NCBI GenBank assembly: GCA_001898825.1
Contig: MKVK01000011.1
Span: forward strand, 62,001 to 126,000
DNA: 64,000 nt
From: Magnetospirillum sp. 64-120
GTDB taxonomy: Bacteria; Pseudomonadota; Alphaproteobacteria; Rhodospirillales; Magnetospirillaceae
Reading direction: 5' to 3'
The notes under the pieces are model-generated. The model did no database searches. It saw only the letters and a list, made by a program, of their open reading frames with translations, and had not been told where the DNA came from. Both the position numbers and the translations under genes were made by a program. Positions 1-7,873 of the stretch are shown here, in pieces; position 1 is the stretch's first letter; each line of letters starts with the position of its first letter.

Positions 1-60
1 TGGCACATGGTCGACCTGATCTGGCTGATCTTGTTCCCCATCGTCTATCTGCTGCAGTGA
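1..60 (+). CDS. Heme-copper oxidase subunit III / NorE-like protein, C-terminal fragment
   Basis: Only the last 19 codons and the TGA stop lie in the window. They read WHMVDLIWLILFPIVYLLQ, which resembles the end of the last membrane helix of cytochrome c oxidase subunit III and NorE proteins, where a conserved WH[ML]VD motif precedes a hydrophobic helix. The next gene encodes a small subunit-IV/NorF-like protein four bases downstream, and a NorE-NorF pair would fit. The family rests on this short C-terminal motif and the neighbour, so whether it serves an oxidase or a nitric oxide reductase cannot be decided here. Confidence 0.6.
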   Translation, partial: WHMVDLIWLILFPIVYLLQ

Positions 61-64
61 TCCC

Positions 65-358
65 ATGACCCACGGCGAAACCCCATCCCAAGTCAGTCGT
101 CGCCTGTTCCGCGCCTGGATGCTGTTGGTCTGTCTGACCATGGTGTCGTTGGTGGCGGTGCTGGGCTTCGGCCACAGTGAAGCCGGTCTGGTGGCGGTGG
201 TGGTGGCCTTGGCCGCTTCCTTTCTGAAAGCCCGCGCCGTACTGGACCATTTTCTGGATCTGCGTCAGGCCGGATCGGGCTGGCGCGGCTTCTTCTACGG
301 CTCGCTGGTGTTCATTCTGGGGGTGTTGCTGGTCACCTATGTGGTCGCCGGAAGGTAA
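65..358 (+). CDS. NorF / cytochrome c oxidase subunit IV-like small membrane protein
   Basis: This 97-residue protein has three predicted membrane helices (about residues 17-37, 40-58 and 75-95). A charged linker containing KARAVLDHFLDLR lies between the second and third. Length, topology and the K-x-R-x-V-x-D-x-F-x-D/E-L pattern match the prokaryotic cytochrome c oxidase subunit IV/NorF family. Members are accessory subunits of heme-copper oxidases or nitric oxide reductases in the inner membrane. It starts four bases after the NorE/subunit III-like gene and is probably co-transcribed with it. No strong Shine-Dalgarno precedes the ATG, which suggests coupling to the upstream gene. The catalytic subunits are outside the window. 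Confidence 0.65.
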   Translation: MTHGETPSQVSRRLFRAWMLLVCLTMVSLVAVLGFGHSEAGLVAVVVALAASFLKARAVLDHFLDLRQAGSGWRGFFYGSLVFILGVLLVTYVVAGR

Positions 359-455
359 CAATTTAATTACATTTCACACTCTCAGGTTGCTGTCTGTGCG
401 CTGACTGCTTACACTCTGTTCCCGCTATGGGTGCATGTGTTTGCCGGAGGTGGTC

Positions 456-1601
456 ATGAAGCGCGCAATTTGTCTGGCCGGTGGCGGTCCCGCCGTGGGG
501 TTGAGCCTGGGCACCTTGAAGCGTCTGCACGAAGAACCGGGCATGAATTTCGATGTCTGGTCGCTGGCCTGTATCGGCGCCTGGCTGGGCATCGTCTGGA
601 ACCAGGCGGACAAGGGGGCGGAATACCAGACCTCGCTGGACTTCTTCCGCGGCATCTTCCGTCCCGACGACGTCTATGACCGCTTCCCCATCGCGGCGGC
701 TTTCGCTCCGGATTATCAGGACAGCTTCCGCAACATGGTCGAGTTCATGGTCGACCCCGCCAGCTATCGCAACATGGTGGTGCCGGCAGCCATTCAGGAA
801 GCCTGGGTCGACATCCTGCGTTTCGCCGGCGACCCGTCGCAATGGAGCCAGGCCAATTTCAACGCGCTGATCCTGAACCAGGTGATGGCGGTCAACCCGT
901 TTTCGCGCTTCGTCACCAGCCTGATGTACAAAAGCAAGACCCGCGGCCTGTCGCGCATCTATTACCCCGACAGCGCCTTTTTGAAGCAGATCGCCTTCCA
1001 GCGGCTGTACGAGCCGGGCCGGCCGATCCTTTACCACAACGCCTATAACCTGACCGACGACCGGCTGGAGCTGTTCAGCAACAAGGACAGCCAGTACCAG
1101 AAGATCAGCGCCGAAACCCTGTGTGCCTGTTCGGCCCTGCCTTACATCGAGGAACCGGTGGTGTTCGGCGGCAAGACCTATTGTGAAGGCGCCACCGTCG
1201 ACACCGTCAACTTCGAAGACCTGATGCGCAACCACCCCGATCTGGATGAGGTGTGGGTCAGCCGCATTCTGGACATCAAGCAGGTGCGCAAGCCGCAAAA
1301 CCTTTACGACGCGCTCAACAACCTGGTGATGCTGTTCGCCGCCACCACCAGCGAAGACGACGTCAAGCTGTTCAAGCATCACGTGGCCAAGACCCACCCC
1401 AACCTGAAGATCATCGAGATCCCGGTCGCGTTCAACATCGACTATGACTGGAACTACTCGAACCTGGAACGGTCCATCGACGAAGGTTATGACGCCGCCG
1501 ACCAAGTCCTGGCCGCCTATGTCCAGGGTAAAACCCTGACCCCCGTTCAATCCGCCGCCGTCTCGGTTTTACCGGCGCGGCCACGCAAGGGGCGGCCTTG
1601 A
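456..1601 (+). CDS. Patatin-like protein with non-canonical catalytic residues
   Basis: The product is 381 residues. The ATG at 456 is preceded by GGAGG with a five-base spacer, so I prefer it to the upstream in-frame ATG at 435. The N-terminus KRAICLAGGGPAVGLSLG matches the patatin oxyanion-hole glycine loop. However, the expected nucleophile elbow GxSxG reads C39-I-G41-A-W43, and the DG[GA] motif with the catalytic Asp reads E244-G-A. Patatins use a Ser-Asp dyad for lipid acyl hydrolysis, and neither residue is present where expected. The fold is probably retained, but phospholipase activity is doubtful and a binding or scaffolding role is possible. It stands alone, with an AT-rich promoter region for the next gene downstream. 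Confidence 0.7.
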   Translation: MKRAICLAGGGPAVGLSLGTLKRLHEEPGMNFDVWSLACIGAWLGIVWNQADKGAEYQTSLDFFRGIFRPDDVYDRFPIAAAFAPDYQDSFRNMVEFMVDPASYRNMVVPAAIQEAWVDILRFAGDPSQWSQANFNALILNQVMAVNPFSRFVTSLMYKSKTRGLSRIYYPDSAFLKQIAFQRLYEPGRPILYHNAYNLTDDRLELFSNKDSQYQKISAETLCACSALPYIEEPVVFGGKTYCEGATVDTVNFEDLMRNHPDLDEVWVSRILDIKQVRKPQNLYDALNNLVMLFAATTSEDDVKLFKHHVAKTHPNLKIIEIPVAFNIDYDWNYSNLERSIDEGYDAADQVLAAYVQGKTLTPVQSAAVSVLPARPRKGRP

Positions 1602-1613
1602 TTTCCTACACTT

Positions 1614-1669
1614 AATCGAATCGTAAAATTGTATTCAATCCATCTTTGATGATTAAAGATGATTCGATT
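1614..1669. promoter_or_regulatory. Nested inverted repeat upstream of a chemoreceptor gene
   Basis: A perfect 9-base inverted repeat (AATCGAATC at 1614-1622, GATTCGATT at 1661-1669) encloses a 7-base hairpin (CATCTTT at 1641-1647, AAAGATG at 1655-1661). It lies in an AT-rich gap of about 150 bases before the chemoreceptor at 1749, in otherwise GC-rich DNA. The position suggests an operator or promoter region. There is no run of T after it to suggest a terminator, and I recognise no specific regulator motif. Confidence 0.35.
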
Positions 1670-1748
1670 TCTTGTAATCGTCCTGCTAGCCTCGTGAAAA
1701 ATACGGATAAGGCCCAAGAGCGATCCGCGGGCAGGGGGAGTTTGCGCT

Positions 1749-3449
1749 ATGAGCTTTCTTGACGACGTGAAGATCGGCACCAAGATCGCCGTCATTCCCA
1801 TCGTCGCCGCCATCGGCATGATCGCCATGGCGGTGGTCGGCATGCGGGGGCTTGCCAACCAGGAACGGGCCTTGGACGACATCGCCTCGGTGGCGTTCGC
1901 CAAGTCGGTGGAAAGCGCCCGCTTCGCCAGCGGCCTGCAGGCGGCCCACGCCGATCTTTACCGTCTGTTGACCTGGAACGCCGCCGGCGTCGACGCGGCC
2001 CAGATGGAAAAGGTGGAAAACGCCTTCAAGAAAGCGGTGGTCCAGGCCGAAGCGGAGTTGTCGCGCTATCGCGCCGCCTATCAGCTCAGCCCCGAAGAAA
2101 CCGTGCTGGTGGACAAGACCGCCAAGGCGCTGGCGCTTTACAAGGAAAACACCGAACAGGTGCTGTCCATGCAGGCCCTGGACTTCACCGCCGCCGTGTC
2201 CTTCATGTGGACCGCCCAGGACAGCTTCCAGGCGCTGATGGCCGAATCCGGGGCGATGATCGCGTTGGAAAGTCGTCTGGTGGACGAATCCAAGCAGTTG
2301 GCCAGCGCTGCCGCCGGCAGTACCCGGGGGCTGTTCATCGGTATTTCCGTGGCCGCCTTGCTGGTCATGGTCGGCATCGCCCTGGTGCTGGGGCGGCTCA
2401 TCGCCCGGGCGGTGGGCGGCATGACCAAGGCGATGGAACGTTTGGCCAAGGGGCAACTGGACGTGTCGGTGCCGTCAGTGGGACGCAAGGATGAAATCGG
2501 CGCCATGGCGGCGACGGTTCAGGTGTTCAAGGACAACGCCATCCGCGTCAAGGCGCTGACCGACGAACAGGACGCCATGCAGCGTCAGGCCGAACAGGCC
2601 AAGCGCGCCGCCATGGCCGAATTGGCCGCCGATATCGAGATGACGGTGCGTACCGCCGTCGCTGCCGCCTCCAGCGCCGCCGACGCCATCCGGGGCGAGG
2701 CCGAGTTGTTGGCCAGCAACGCCGAGACCGCGTCGTCCCAGTCGGCCCAGGTGGCGCAGTCGTCGGAAGCGGCCAGCGGCAACGTGGAAACCGTCGCCCA
2801 GGCGGCGGAACGTCTGGTCGGCTCGATTTCGGAAATCGACCGTCAGGTCAGCGAATCGTCGCAAGTGGCCCAGGAAGCGGTGGCGGAAGCCGCCCGCACC
2901 GACGAAACGGTGAAAAGCCTGACCCAGGCGTCCAAGAAGATTGGCGAGGTGGTCGGGCTGATCAACGACATCGCCAGCCAGACCAACCTTTTGGCCTTGA
3001 ACGCCACCATCGAGGCGGCGCGGGCCGGCGACGCCGGCAAGGGCTTCGCCGTGGTGGCCGGCGAGGTGAAGTCCCTGGCCAACCAGACGGCGCGCGCCAC
3101 CCAGGAAATCGCCACCGAAATCAATTCCATGAAGCTGGCCACCGAAGAAGCGGTGCGCGCCATCGACGGCATCGTCACCATCATTGGCCGGGTCAGCGGC
3201 GCTTTGGACGCCATCACCAGCGCGGTGGCCGAACAGGGGCGCGCCACCGAGGAAATCAGCGTGTCGGTCAGCCAGGCCGCCGACGGCACCCGGGTGGTCA
3301 GCGAAGGCATCGGCGAAGTGCGGCGTGTCGCCCAGGAAGTGGGCAACGCCGCCGGCAACGTGCATGGCACGACGGAATCCCTGGTGGGCGAGTTCGCCCG
3401 CCTGCAATCCGAGGTCGACGCCTTGGTGGGGCGCCTTAAGTCATCTTGA
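1749..3449 (+). CDS. Methyl-accepting chemotaxis protein (transmembrane)
   Basis: This 566-residue receptor has TM1 at about residues 11-34, a periplasmic helical region of about 155 residues, TM2 at about 193-216, a HAMP linker, and a long cytoplasmic coiled coil. The signalling tip near residue 411 reads [17 protein letters not shown] followed by [15 protein letters not shown], the hallmark of MCP signalling domains that bind CheA and CheW. The ligand domain is the size of a four-helix-bundle sensor, but its ligand is unknown. No CheR-tethering pentapeptide is seen at the C-terminus. A secreted single-Cache protein starts 29 bases after its stop and may be a soluble sensing partner. Start ATG follows a purine-rich GCAGGGGGAG. 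Confidence 0.9.
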   Translation: MSFLDDVKIGTKIAVIPIVAAIGMIAMAVVGMRGLANQERALDDIASVAFAKSVESARFASGLQAAHADLYRLLTWNAAGVDAAQMEKVENAFKKAVVQAEAELSRYRAAYQLSPEETVLVDKTAKALALYKENTEQVLSMQALDFTAAVSFMWTAQDSFQALMAESGAMIALESRLVDESKQLASAAAGSTRGLFIGISVAALLVMVGIALVLGRLIARAVGGMTKAMERLAKGQLDVSVPSVGRKDEIGAMAATVQVFKDNAIRVKALTDEQDAMQRQAEQAKRAAMAELAADIEMTVRTAVAAASSAADAIRGEAELLASNAETASSQSAQVAQSSEAASGNVETVAQAAERLVGSISEIDRQVSESSQVAQEAVAEAARTDETVKSLTQASKKIGEVVGLINDIASQTNLLALNATIEAARAGDAGKGFAVVAGEVKSLANQTARATQEIATEINSMKLATEEAVRAIDGIVTIIGRVSGALDAITSAVAEQGRATEEISVSVSQAADGTRVVSEGIGEVRRVAQEVGNAAGNVHGTTESLVGEFARLQSEVDALVGRLKSS

Positions 3450-3478
3450 AGACCTAATCAAAACCGGAGGCAGAGGAA

Positions 3479-3937
3479 ATGAAGCTGGTCAAGACCGCAC
3501 TGATCGCGGGTGCCATGTTGTTGGCCCAATTCGGCGTCGCCCAGGCCGATGAATGCGCCAAGGCGCAGACCTTGGTGGACAAGGCTATCGGCCATTACGC
3601 CGTTGTCGGCAAAGAAAAGTCGTTTGCCGACTTCATGAACAAGGACAACAAGGAATGGGTCGACGGCGAGTTGTACGTCATCGTTTCGACCATGGACGGC
3701 ATCTTCAAGGTGCACGCCATCAATCCCAAGCTGATCGACAACGACAAGCTGCCGGCGCTGAAGGACACCAACGGCGTGATGATCATTCAGGAAATGATCC
3801 GTGTCGGCAAGGAAACCCCCGCTGGCGGTTGGGCCAAGTATACTTGGACCCACCCCGAGACCAAGAAGCTTGCCCCCAAGCAGACTTGGGTCAAGGTCAA
3901 GGATAACCAATTGTTCATGGTTGGCTGCTACCCTTGA
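3479..3937 (+). CDS. Secreted single-Cache-domain protein
   Basis: The 152-residue precursor has a Sec signal peptide at residues 1-23 ending AQA, followed by a compact domain of about 128 residues. The central FKVHAINPKLIDND and C-terminal GWAKYTWTHPETKKL patterns fit single Cache (type 2) sensor domains. Those are usually the extracellular part of receptors, but here there is no membrane anchor or signalling domain, so the mature protein should be free in the periplasm. It has a good Shine-Dalgarno (GGAGGCAGAGG region) and lies 29 bases behind a chemoreceptor gene, with a strong terminator following. I infer that it binds a small ligand, possibly a carboxylate, and presents it to that receptor. 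This role is not proven by sequence. Confidence 0.75.
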   Translation: MKLVKTALIAGAMLLAQFGVAQADECAKAQTLVDKAIGHYAVVGKEKSFADFMNKDNKEWVDGELYVIVSTMDGIFKVHAINPKLIDNDKLPALKDTNGVMIIQEMIRVGKETPAGGWAKYTWTHPETKKLAPKQTWVKVKDNQLFMVGCYP

Positions 3938-3963
3938 TGCTGGAGCACTGCGATCTTTAGGAG

Positions 3964-3991
3964 CGCCGCCGGGTCAAACGGCGGCGTTTTT
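3964..3991 (+). terminator. Rho-independent terminator after the chemoreceptor-Cache pair
   Basis: An 8-bp perfect GC stem (CGCCGCCG at 3964-3971, CGGCGGCG at 3979-3986) with a 7-base loop is followed immediately by five T residues. It lies 26 bases after the stop of the Cache gene and should end that two-gene transcript. Confidence 0.85.
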
Positions 3992-4234
3992 ATTTCATTC
4001 ACATTATTGTGACAATATGTTCCATGTTTCATTGCCATCTTGGGCAATGGAGCAATTGTTTCCGCCTCTTCGGTTGCGTCGAATCACCGACTATGCTTAA
4101 CCTGTCACTGTCATGAACACATGAATACGTTTTCATTGGGGGCATGGTGACGCGATTTGGCGGGTGACGAATATTATTTCTTCACTCGTCGGGTCGAGAT
4201 GCGGAACTAAGGTGGGACAGCACAGGCGGCGTGG

Positions 4235-5326
4235 ATGAGACCCTATATCGTTGCCATCTTCAATCAGAAGGGGGGGATCTCCAAGACCACCACCAGTACC
4301 AATCTGGCGGTGTGTCTGGCGGCGCATGGCAAGTCGGTGGTGGTCATCGACCTGGATTCGCAAGGTGATTCCACCAAAAGCCTGGGTGTTGACCCCAATT
4401 CGAAAAAAGGCATCTACGACTTGTTCGTCGGCACCGCCGAATTGCCGGAAGTCATCCAGCAGACCATGTTCGACGGCGTGCGGGTGATTCCGTCCACCTA
4501 TTCGCTGGCCGGTATCGAAATCAAGCTGTCCGAGATGAAAGACTCGCAGCGCACGCTTTCCAACATCGTCTCGCATGCTGACTTCGATTGCGACTATGTG
4601 GTGATCGATTGCCCACCGGCTTTGGGTATCTTGCCCATCAACGCGCTGGCCACCGCCCAGGCGGTGATCATTCCGGTGACGGCGACGCCTTATGCCAATG
4701 ACGGTTTGCTGCGCACGTTGCCGTCCATCAAATATGTGCAGGAAGGGCTGAACAAGAACCTGCTTCTGCAAGGCGTTCTGTTCACCATCCACGACCGTCA
4801 TAAAAGCGCGCGCAAGATCAGCCAGCTGATTCGGACCCGTTTGGGCGGCACCGTCTACGCCACCGAGATTCCGCGCGACAACACGGTGATCGAGGCCGCC
4901 GCGTCGCGTCTGCCGGTCTGCGTCTACGCGCCGCGTTCGCCGGCCGGCAAGGCGCATCTGGATTTCACCCAGGAATTCATCGACCGCCACCACAAGATCG
5001 CCGCCAAGGCGGGGGTCGAGATGCCCCCCGTCGTCAGCCGCGACCAGGCCTCTGAACGTTTGGGGCGCTGGCAGGTGGAACTGGCCGCCAAGGTGGACCG
5101 TCCGGCCGATGATCGGGTCAAGCAAAAGGAACATCAGCTTGACCGCATGCTGTATGGCGACCGCACCCAATTCGAGCGCTGGCACCTGTCGCTGATCCAT
5201 TTCTTCATCGATCATCGGCTGTATCTGATGGCCTTTTTGCTGGTCGCCTTGGTCGGCGGGGTCTTCGCCATCGGCGCCGGCTTCGAGGGCGTGCGCATGC
5301 TGACCAGCGCTATCGGTCTTTCCTAA
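4235..5326 (+). CDS. ParA/MinD-family ATPase with a C-terminal transmembrane helix
   Basis: This 363-residue protein opens with a deviant Walker A, KGGISKTT (K12, K17), where the usual second glycine pair is Ile-Ser. A Walker A' (DLDSQGDSTKSLG) and a Walker B-like VVIDCPPALG follow. Residues 1-265 form the ATPase. A charged helical linker (about 270-320) leads to a hydrophobic helix at about 328-352. ParA proteins normally bind DNA or membranes reversibly, so a permanent membrane anchor is unusual. The gene sits 63 bases upstream of the chemosensory operon, in the same direction. Related ParA proteins position chemotaxis arrays in other bacteria (ParC, PpfA), so placing this chemosensory complex at the membrane is a reasonable inference. 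The Shine-Dalgarno is weak. Confidence 0.75.
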   Translation: MRPYIVAIFNQKGGISKTTTSTNLAVCLAAHGKSVVVIDLDSQGDSTKSLGVDPNSKKGIYDLFVGTAELPEVIQQTMFDGVRVIPSTYSLAGIEIKLSEMKDSQRTLSNIVSHADFDCDYVVIDCPPALGILPINALATAQAVIIPVTATPYANDGLLRTLPSIKYVQEGLNKNLLLQGVLFTIHDRHKSARKISQLIRTRLGGTVYATEIPRDNTVIEAAASRLPVCVYAPRSPAGKAHLDFTQEFIDRHHKIAAKAGVEMPPVVSRDQASERLGRWQVELAAKVDRPADDRVKQKEHQLDRMLYGDRTQFERWHLSLIHFFIDHRLYLMAFLLVALVGGVFAIGAGFEGVRMLTSAIGLS

Positions 5327-5389
5327 GTAATCGTCATTGCCGCTGACCTGTGCCTTTGCTTAAATGCCTTTCCAGGAAGTGGGGGCAAT

Positions 5390-5908
5390 ATGATGCTTGG
5401 CAATGTCGTGGGCGATGGAACGGCCGTGGTGGTTTTTCACCTGGGCGACCAAGTCTTTGGCATCAGTGCCGATCATGTGGCCGAAGTGGTGCCCAATGCT
5501 TGGCTGGCGCGTCCGCCCGCCTTGCCGGCGCTGGTCGCCGGAATCCTGGATTTGGGGGGGCAGCCGGTGGTGGTCCTGCGCGGCGACCGGCTGCTGGGTT
5601 TTCCCGATCAGACTTTCGGCCTGGATGCCTCGATCATGGTGATGAAGGCGGATGCCCGCCCGACCCGGATCGGGCTGATGACCGGCCGGGTCAGCGGCGT
5701 GCGGCCGCTTTCCGCCTGTCGGGCCCTGGACGTCGCCCCGGAGACCAGCTTTCGCGGCTGCTTGAAGGCGCAGTTGGCTTTTGACGATCTGGCGGTCAGC
5801 CTGTTGGATTGGGCCTTGCTGCTGAACGCCGAGGAACGCGACCGGCTGGCCGAGTTCGGTGCCCGCGACCATGACCGGCAGGACGGCTGGAAGGTCCAGC
5901 CGGCATGA
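5390..5908 (+). CDS. cheW: CheW-type coupling protein (first of two)
   Basis: This 172-residue CheW-fold protein has the N-terminal strand VVVFHLGDQVFGISADHVAE, then the hallmark LVAGILDLGGQPVVVL and a C-terminal helix ending in RDHDRQ. CheW proteins couple chemoreceptors to the histidine kinase CheA. It is the first gene of the chemosensory operon and overlaps cheR by four bases (ATGA), implying translational coupling. In Wsp-like systems the equivalent position flanking a CheR-TPR gene is held by WspB. ATG codons at 5390 and 5393 are both possible starts behind GGAAGTGGGGG. Confidence 0.85.
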   Translation: MMLGNVVGDGTAVVVFHLGDQVFGISADHVAEVVPNAWLARPPALPALVAGILDLGGQPVVVLRGDRLLGFPDQTFGLDASIMVMKADARPTRIGLMTGRVSGVRPLSACRALDVAPETSFRGCLKAQLAFDDLAVSLLDWALLLNAEERDRLAEFGARDHDRQDGWKVQPA

Positions 5909-7293
5909 TCGAAATCTCGCCTTTGTTGTCCGATCCATATTTCAGCCGGTTGAAGTCGCTGGTGATCGAGGTCACCGGCATGGCTTTCTATGCCGACAAG
6001 GACAACGATTTGGCGCTGATCGTTTCCGACCGCATGAGCCAATGCGGGGTCAAGGGCTGCGCCCTGTACCTGGAACGCCTGCAGGCCGACAAGGGCGAGA
6101 TGGAAGCCCTGGTGGCCGAACTGACCATCGGCGAAACCTATTTTTTCCGCCACATGGAACAGTTCCAGGCGCTGCGCCAGGTGGTGCTTCCCGACATCCT
6201 GGAGCGCAACGCCGGCACAAGACGCCTGCGCATCTGGAGCGCCGGCTGCGCCACCGGCCCCGAACCCTATACCCTGGCCATCATGCTGAAGCGTGAATTC
6301 GGCGCTCGCATCGAAGGCTGGCACGTTTCGATCCTGGGCACCGACATCAACCAGAAATTCCTGACCCGGGCGCGGGAAGGGCGTTATGACCACTGGGCCT
6401 TTCGCGCCACCCCGGAACAGATCCTGCGCGAATGCTTCGAACCGGTGGGCAAGCAGTGGCAGATCAAGCCGGAATACAAGTCGCTGGTCAGCTTTCAGTA
6501 CCATAACCTGACCCAGAACCGTTTCCCGTCCATCGTCGACAACATCGCCGGCTTCGACATCATCATCTGCCGCAACGTGGTGATCTATTTCAGCCCCGAG
6601 ACGGTGGCCGATCTGGTGCCGCGTTTCCACGACACCTTGGTTGAGGGCGGCTGGCTGGTCATGGGGCACGCCGAACCCAGCATGGATCTGTTCCGCCAGT
6701 TCCGTACCGTCACCTTTCCCGGCGCGGTGCTGTTTCAGCGCCAGGATGCAAGCGCCTTCGTCGAGCCGGCCAGGCTGGCTCCGGCACCGTTGCCGCCCAT
6801 GCCGCTGCCGGCGCGGCCGACACCGGTGCGCCGGCCGCTGCCGGTGACCAAACCGCAGCCGGTCGCCGTTCCCGCCGCCACCTTGGACAACCCGCCGCTG
6901 GACCATCTGCGGACCTTGGCCGACCAGGGGCGTTGGGACGAAGCCCTGGCCGCCTGCGACCAATTGCTGCGGCACGAGGTGCTGGATTGGCGGGTGCATT
7001 ACCTGCATGCCCTGATCCAGGAACAGGTGGGCGACGCGGAAGCCTGCGAGGCCGGGCTGCGCCGCGCCATCTATCTGGAACGCCGCGCCGTCATGGCCCA
7101 TTACCATCTGGGCTTGTTCCTGCTGCGCAAGGACGACGCCGACGGCGCGCGGCGTTCGTTCCGCAACGTGTTGACCCTGCTGGTGGACCAGCCTGAGGAT
7201 TCGGTGGTGGACGAAGGCGAAACCCTGACAGCCGGCCAGATGCGGGAAACCGTGGCCATGCACATGAAATTGCTGGGGGGTAGCCAGGCATGA
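5905..7293 (+). CDS. cheR: CheR-type methyltransferase with C-terminal TPR region
   Basis: The 462-residue product has the CheR N-terminal helical domain (about 1-85) and a SAM-dependent methyltransferase domain (about 90-275). Visible motifs are GETYFFRHMEQF, WSAGCATGPEPYTLAI (SAM loop), ILGTDINQKFL, and IIICRNVVIYF near the end. A Pro/Ala linker at about 285-325 leads to TPR-like helical repeats at 332-440 (LRTLADQGRWDEALAACDQLL-type). CheR methylates glutamates in receptors, and the CheR-TPR architecture is that of WspC/FrzF enzymes in non-flagellar chemosensory systems. The SAM loop has Pro where most CheR proteins have Glu (CxTGxEPY). It overlaps both neighbours by four bases. Confidence 0.9.
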   Translation: MIEISPLLSDPYFSRLKSLVIEVTGMAFYADKDNDLALIVSDRMSQCGVKGCALYLERLQADKGEMEALVAELTIGETYFFRHMEQFQALRQVVLPDILERNAGTRRLRIWSAGCATGPEPYTLAIMLKREFGARIEGWHVSILGTDINQKFLTRAREGRYDHWAFRATPEQILRECFEPVGKQWQIKPEYKSLVSFQYHNLTQNRFPSIVDNIAGFDIIICRNVVIYFSPETVADLVPRFHDTLVEGGWLVMGHAEPSMDLFRQFRTVTFPGAVLFQRQDASAFVEPARLAPAPLPPMPLPARPTPVRRPLPVTKPQPVAVPAATLDNPPLDHLRTLADQGRWDEALAACDQLLRHEVLDWRVHYLHALIQEQVGDAEACEAGLRRAIYLERRAVMAHYHLGLFLLRKDDADGARRSFRNVLTLLVDQPEDSVVDEGETLTAGQMRETVAMHMKLLGGSQA

Positions 7294-7862
7294 GCGACAC
7301 CAATGCCACCGCGCTGTTCACCATGGACGACCCGGCCTTCATCGAAAGAATCCTGAAGGCTCGTGCCCGTCGGCTGGCCGCGTCGCGTGACCAGCACGCC
7401 CAGGTGAGCCAGGGCGAAACCATGCTGTGTTTTCGCGTCAGCGGCGAACGTTACGCCCTGGCCCTGGACAGCTTGGTCGAGGTGGCAACCTTGGGGGCGG
7501 TGACTCCGGTGCCGGGCCAGCCCCGCGAATTGCTGGGGGTGACCAACCTGCGCGGCGAAATCCGCCCGGTGCTGAACCTGCACCAGATGCTGGGGCTGGC
7601 CGAACCGGCCGAGGACGCGCGCGCCTTCGCCGTCTATCTGCGCGGTCAGTTCCGGGCCGTCGGCCTTAGGGTGGACGAGATGCGGCGCATCCGCACCATC
7701 GACCCGCAAACCCTGACCTATCCGGCGCAAAGCGGCAACGGCCTGCCGCAGCGCTTCATCAGGGGCATCGGTCCCGACACCCTGATCATTCTCGATCCCA
7801 CGCAAATTCTGGCCCAGGACGTGCTTCGCGACCGCCGGGCCGATTACCGCATTCGCCAGTGA
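7290..7862 (+). CDS. cheW: CheW-type coupling protein (second of two)
   Basis: This 190-residue protein has an N-terminal extension of about 45 residues, rich in Arg and Ala, before a CheW domain. The domain begins ETMLCFRVSGERYALALDSL and contains the signature LLGVTNLRGEIRPVLNL. A long N-terminal extension is typical of the WspD-type adaptor, which can differ from the sister CheW in receptor partner. It starts within the cheR stop codon (ATGA overlap) and ends 11 bases before the receptor start. Two divergent CheW proteins flanking CheR-TPR support an alternative-cellular-function chemosensory system. Confidence 0.85.
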   Translation: MSDTNATALFTMDDPAFIERILKARARRLAASRDQHAQVSQGETMLCFRVSGERYALALDSLVEVATLGAVTPVPGQPRELLGVTNLRGEIRPVLNLHQMLGLAEPAEDARAFAVYLRGQFRAVGLRVDEMRRIRTIDPQTLTYPAQSGNGLPQRFIRGIGPDTLIILDPTQILAQDVLRDRRADYRIRQ

Positions 7863-7873
7863 AGGAAAGACCA

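Noticed and set aside
363-1550. Antisense open frame across the patatin-like gene
   Set aside because: The plus frame has a ribosome site and patatin motifs. The antisense frame does not.
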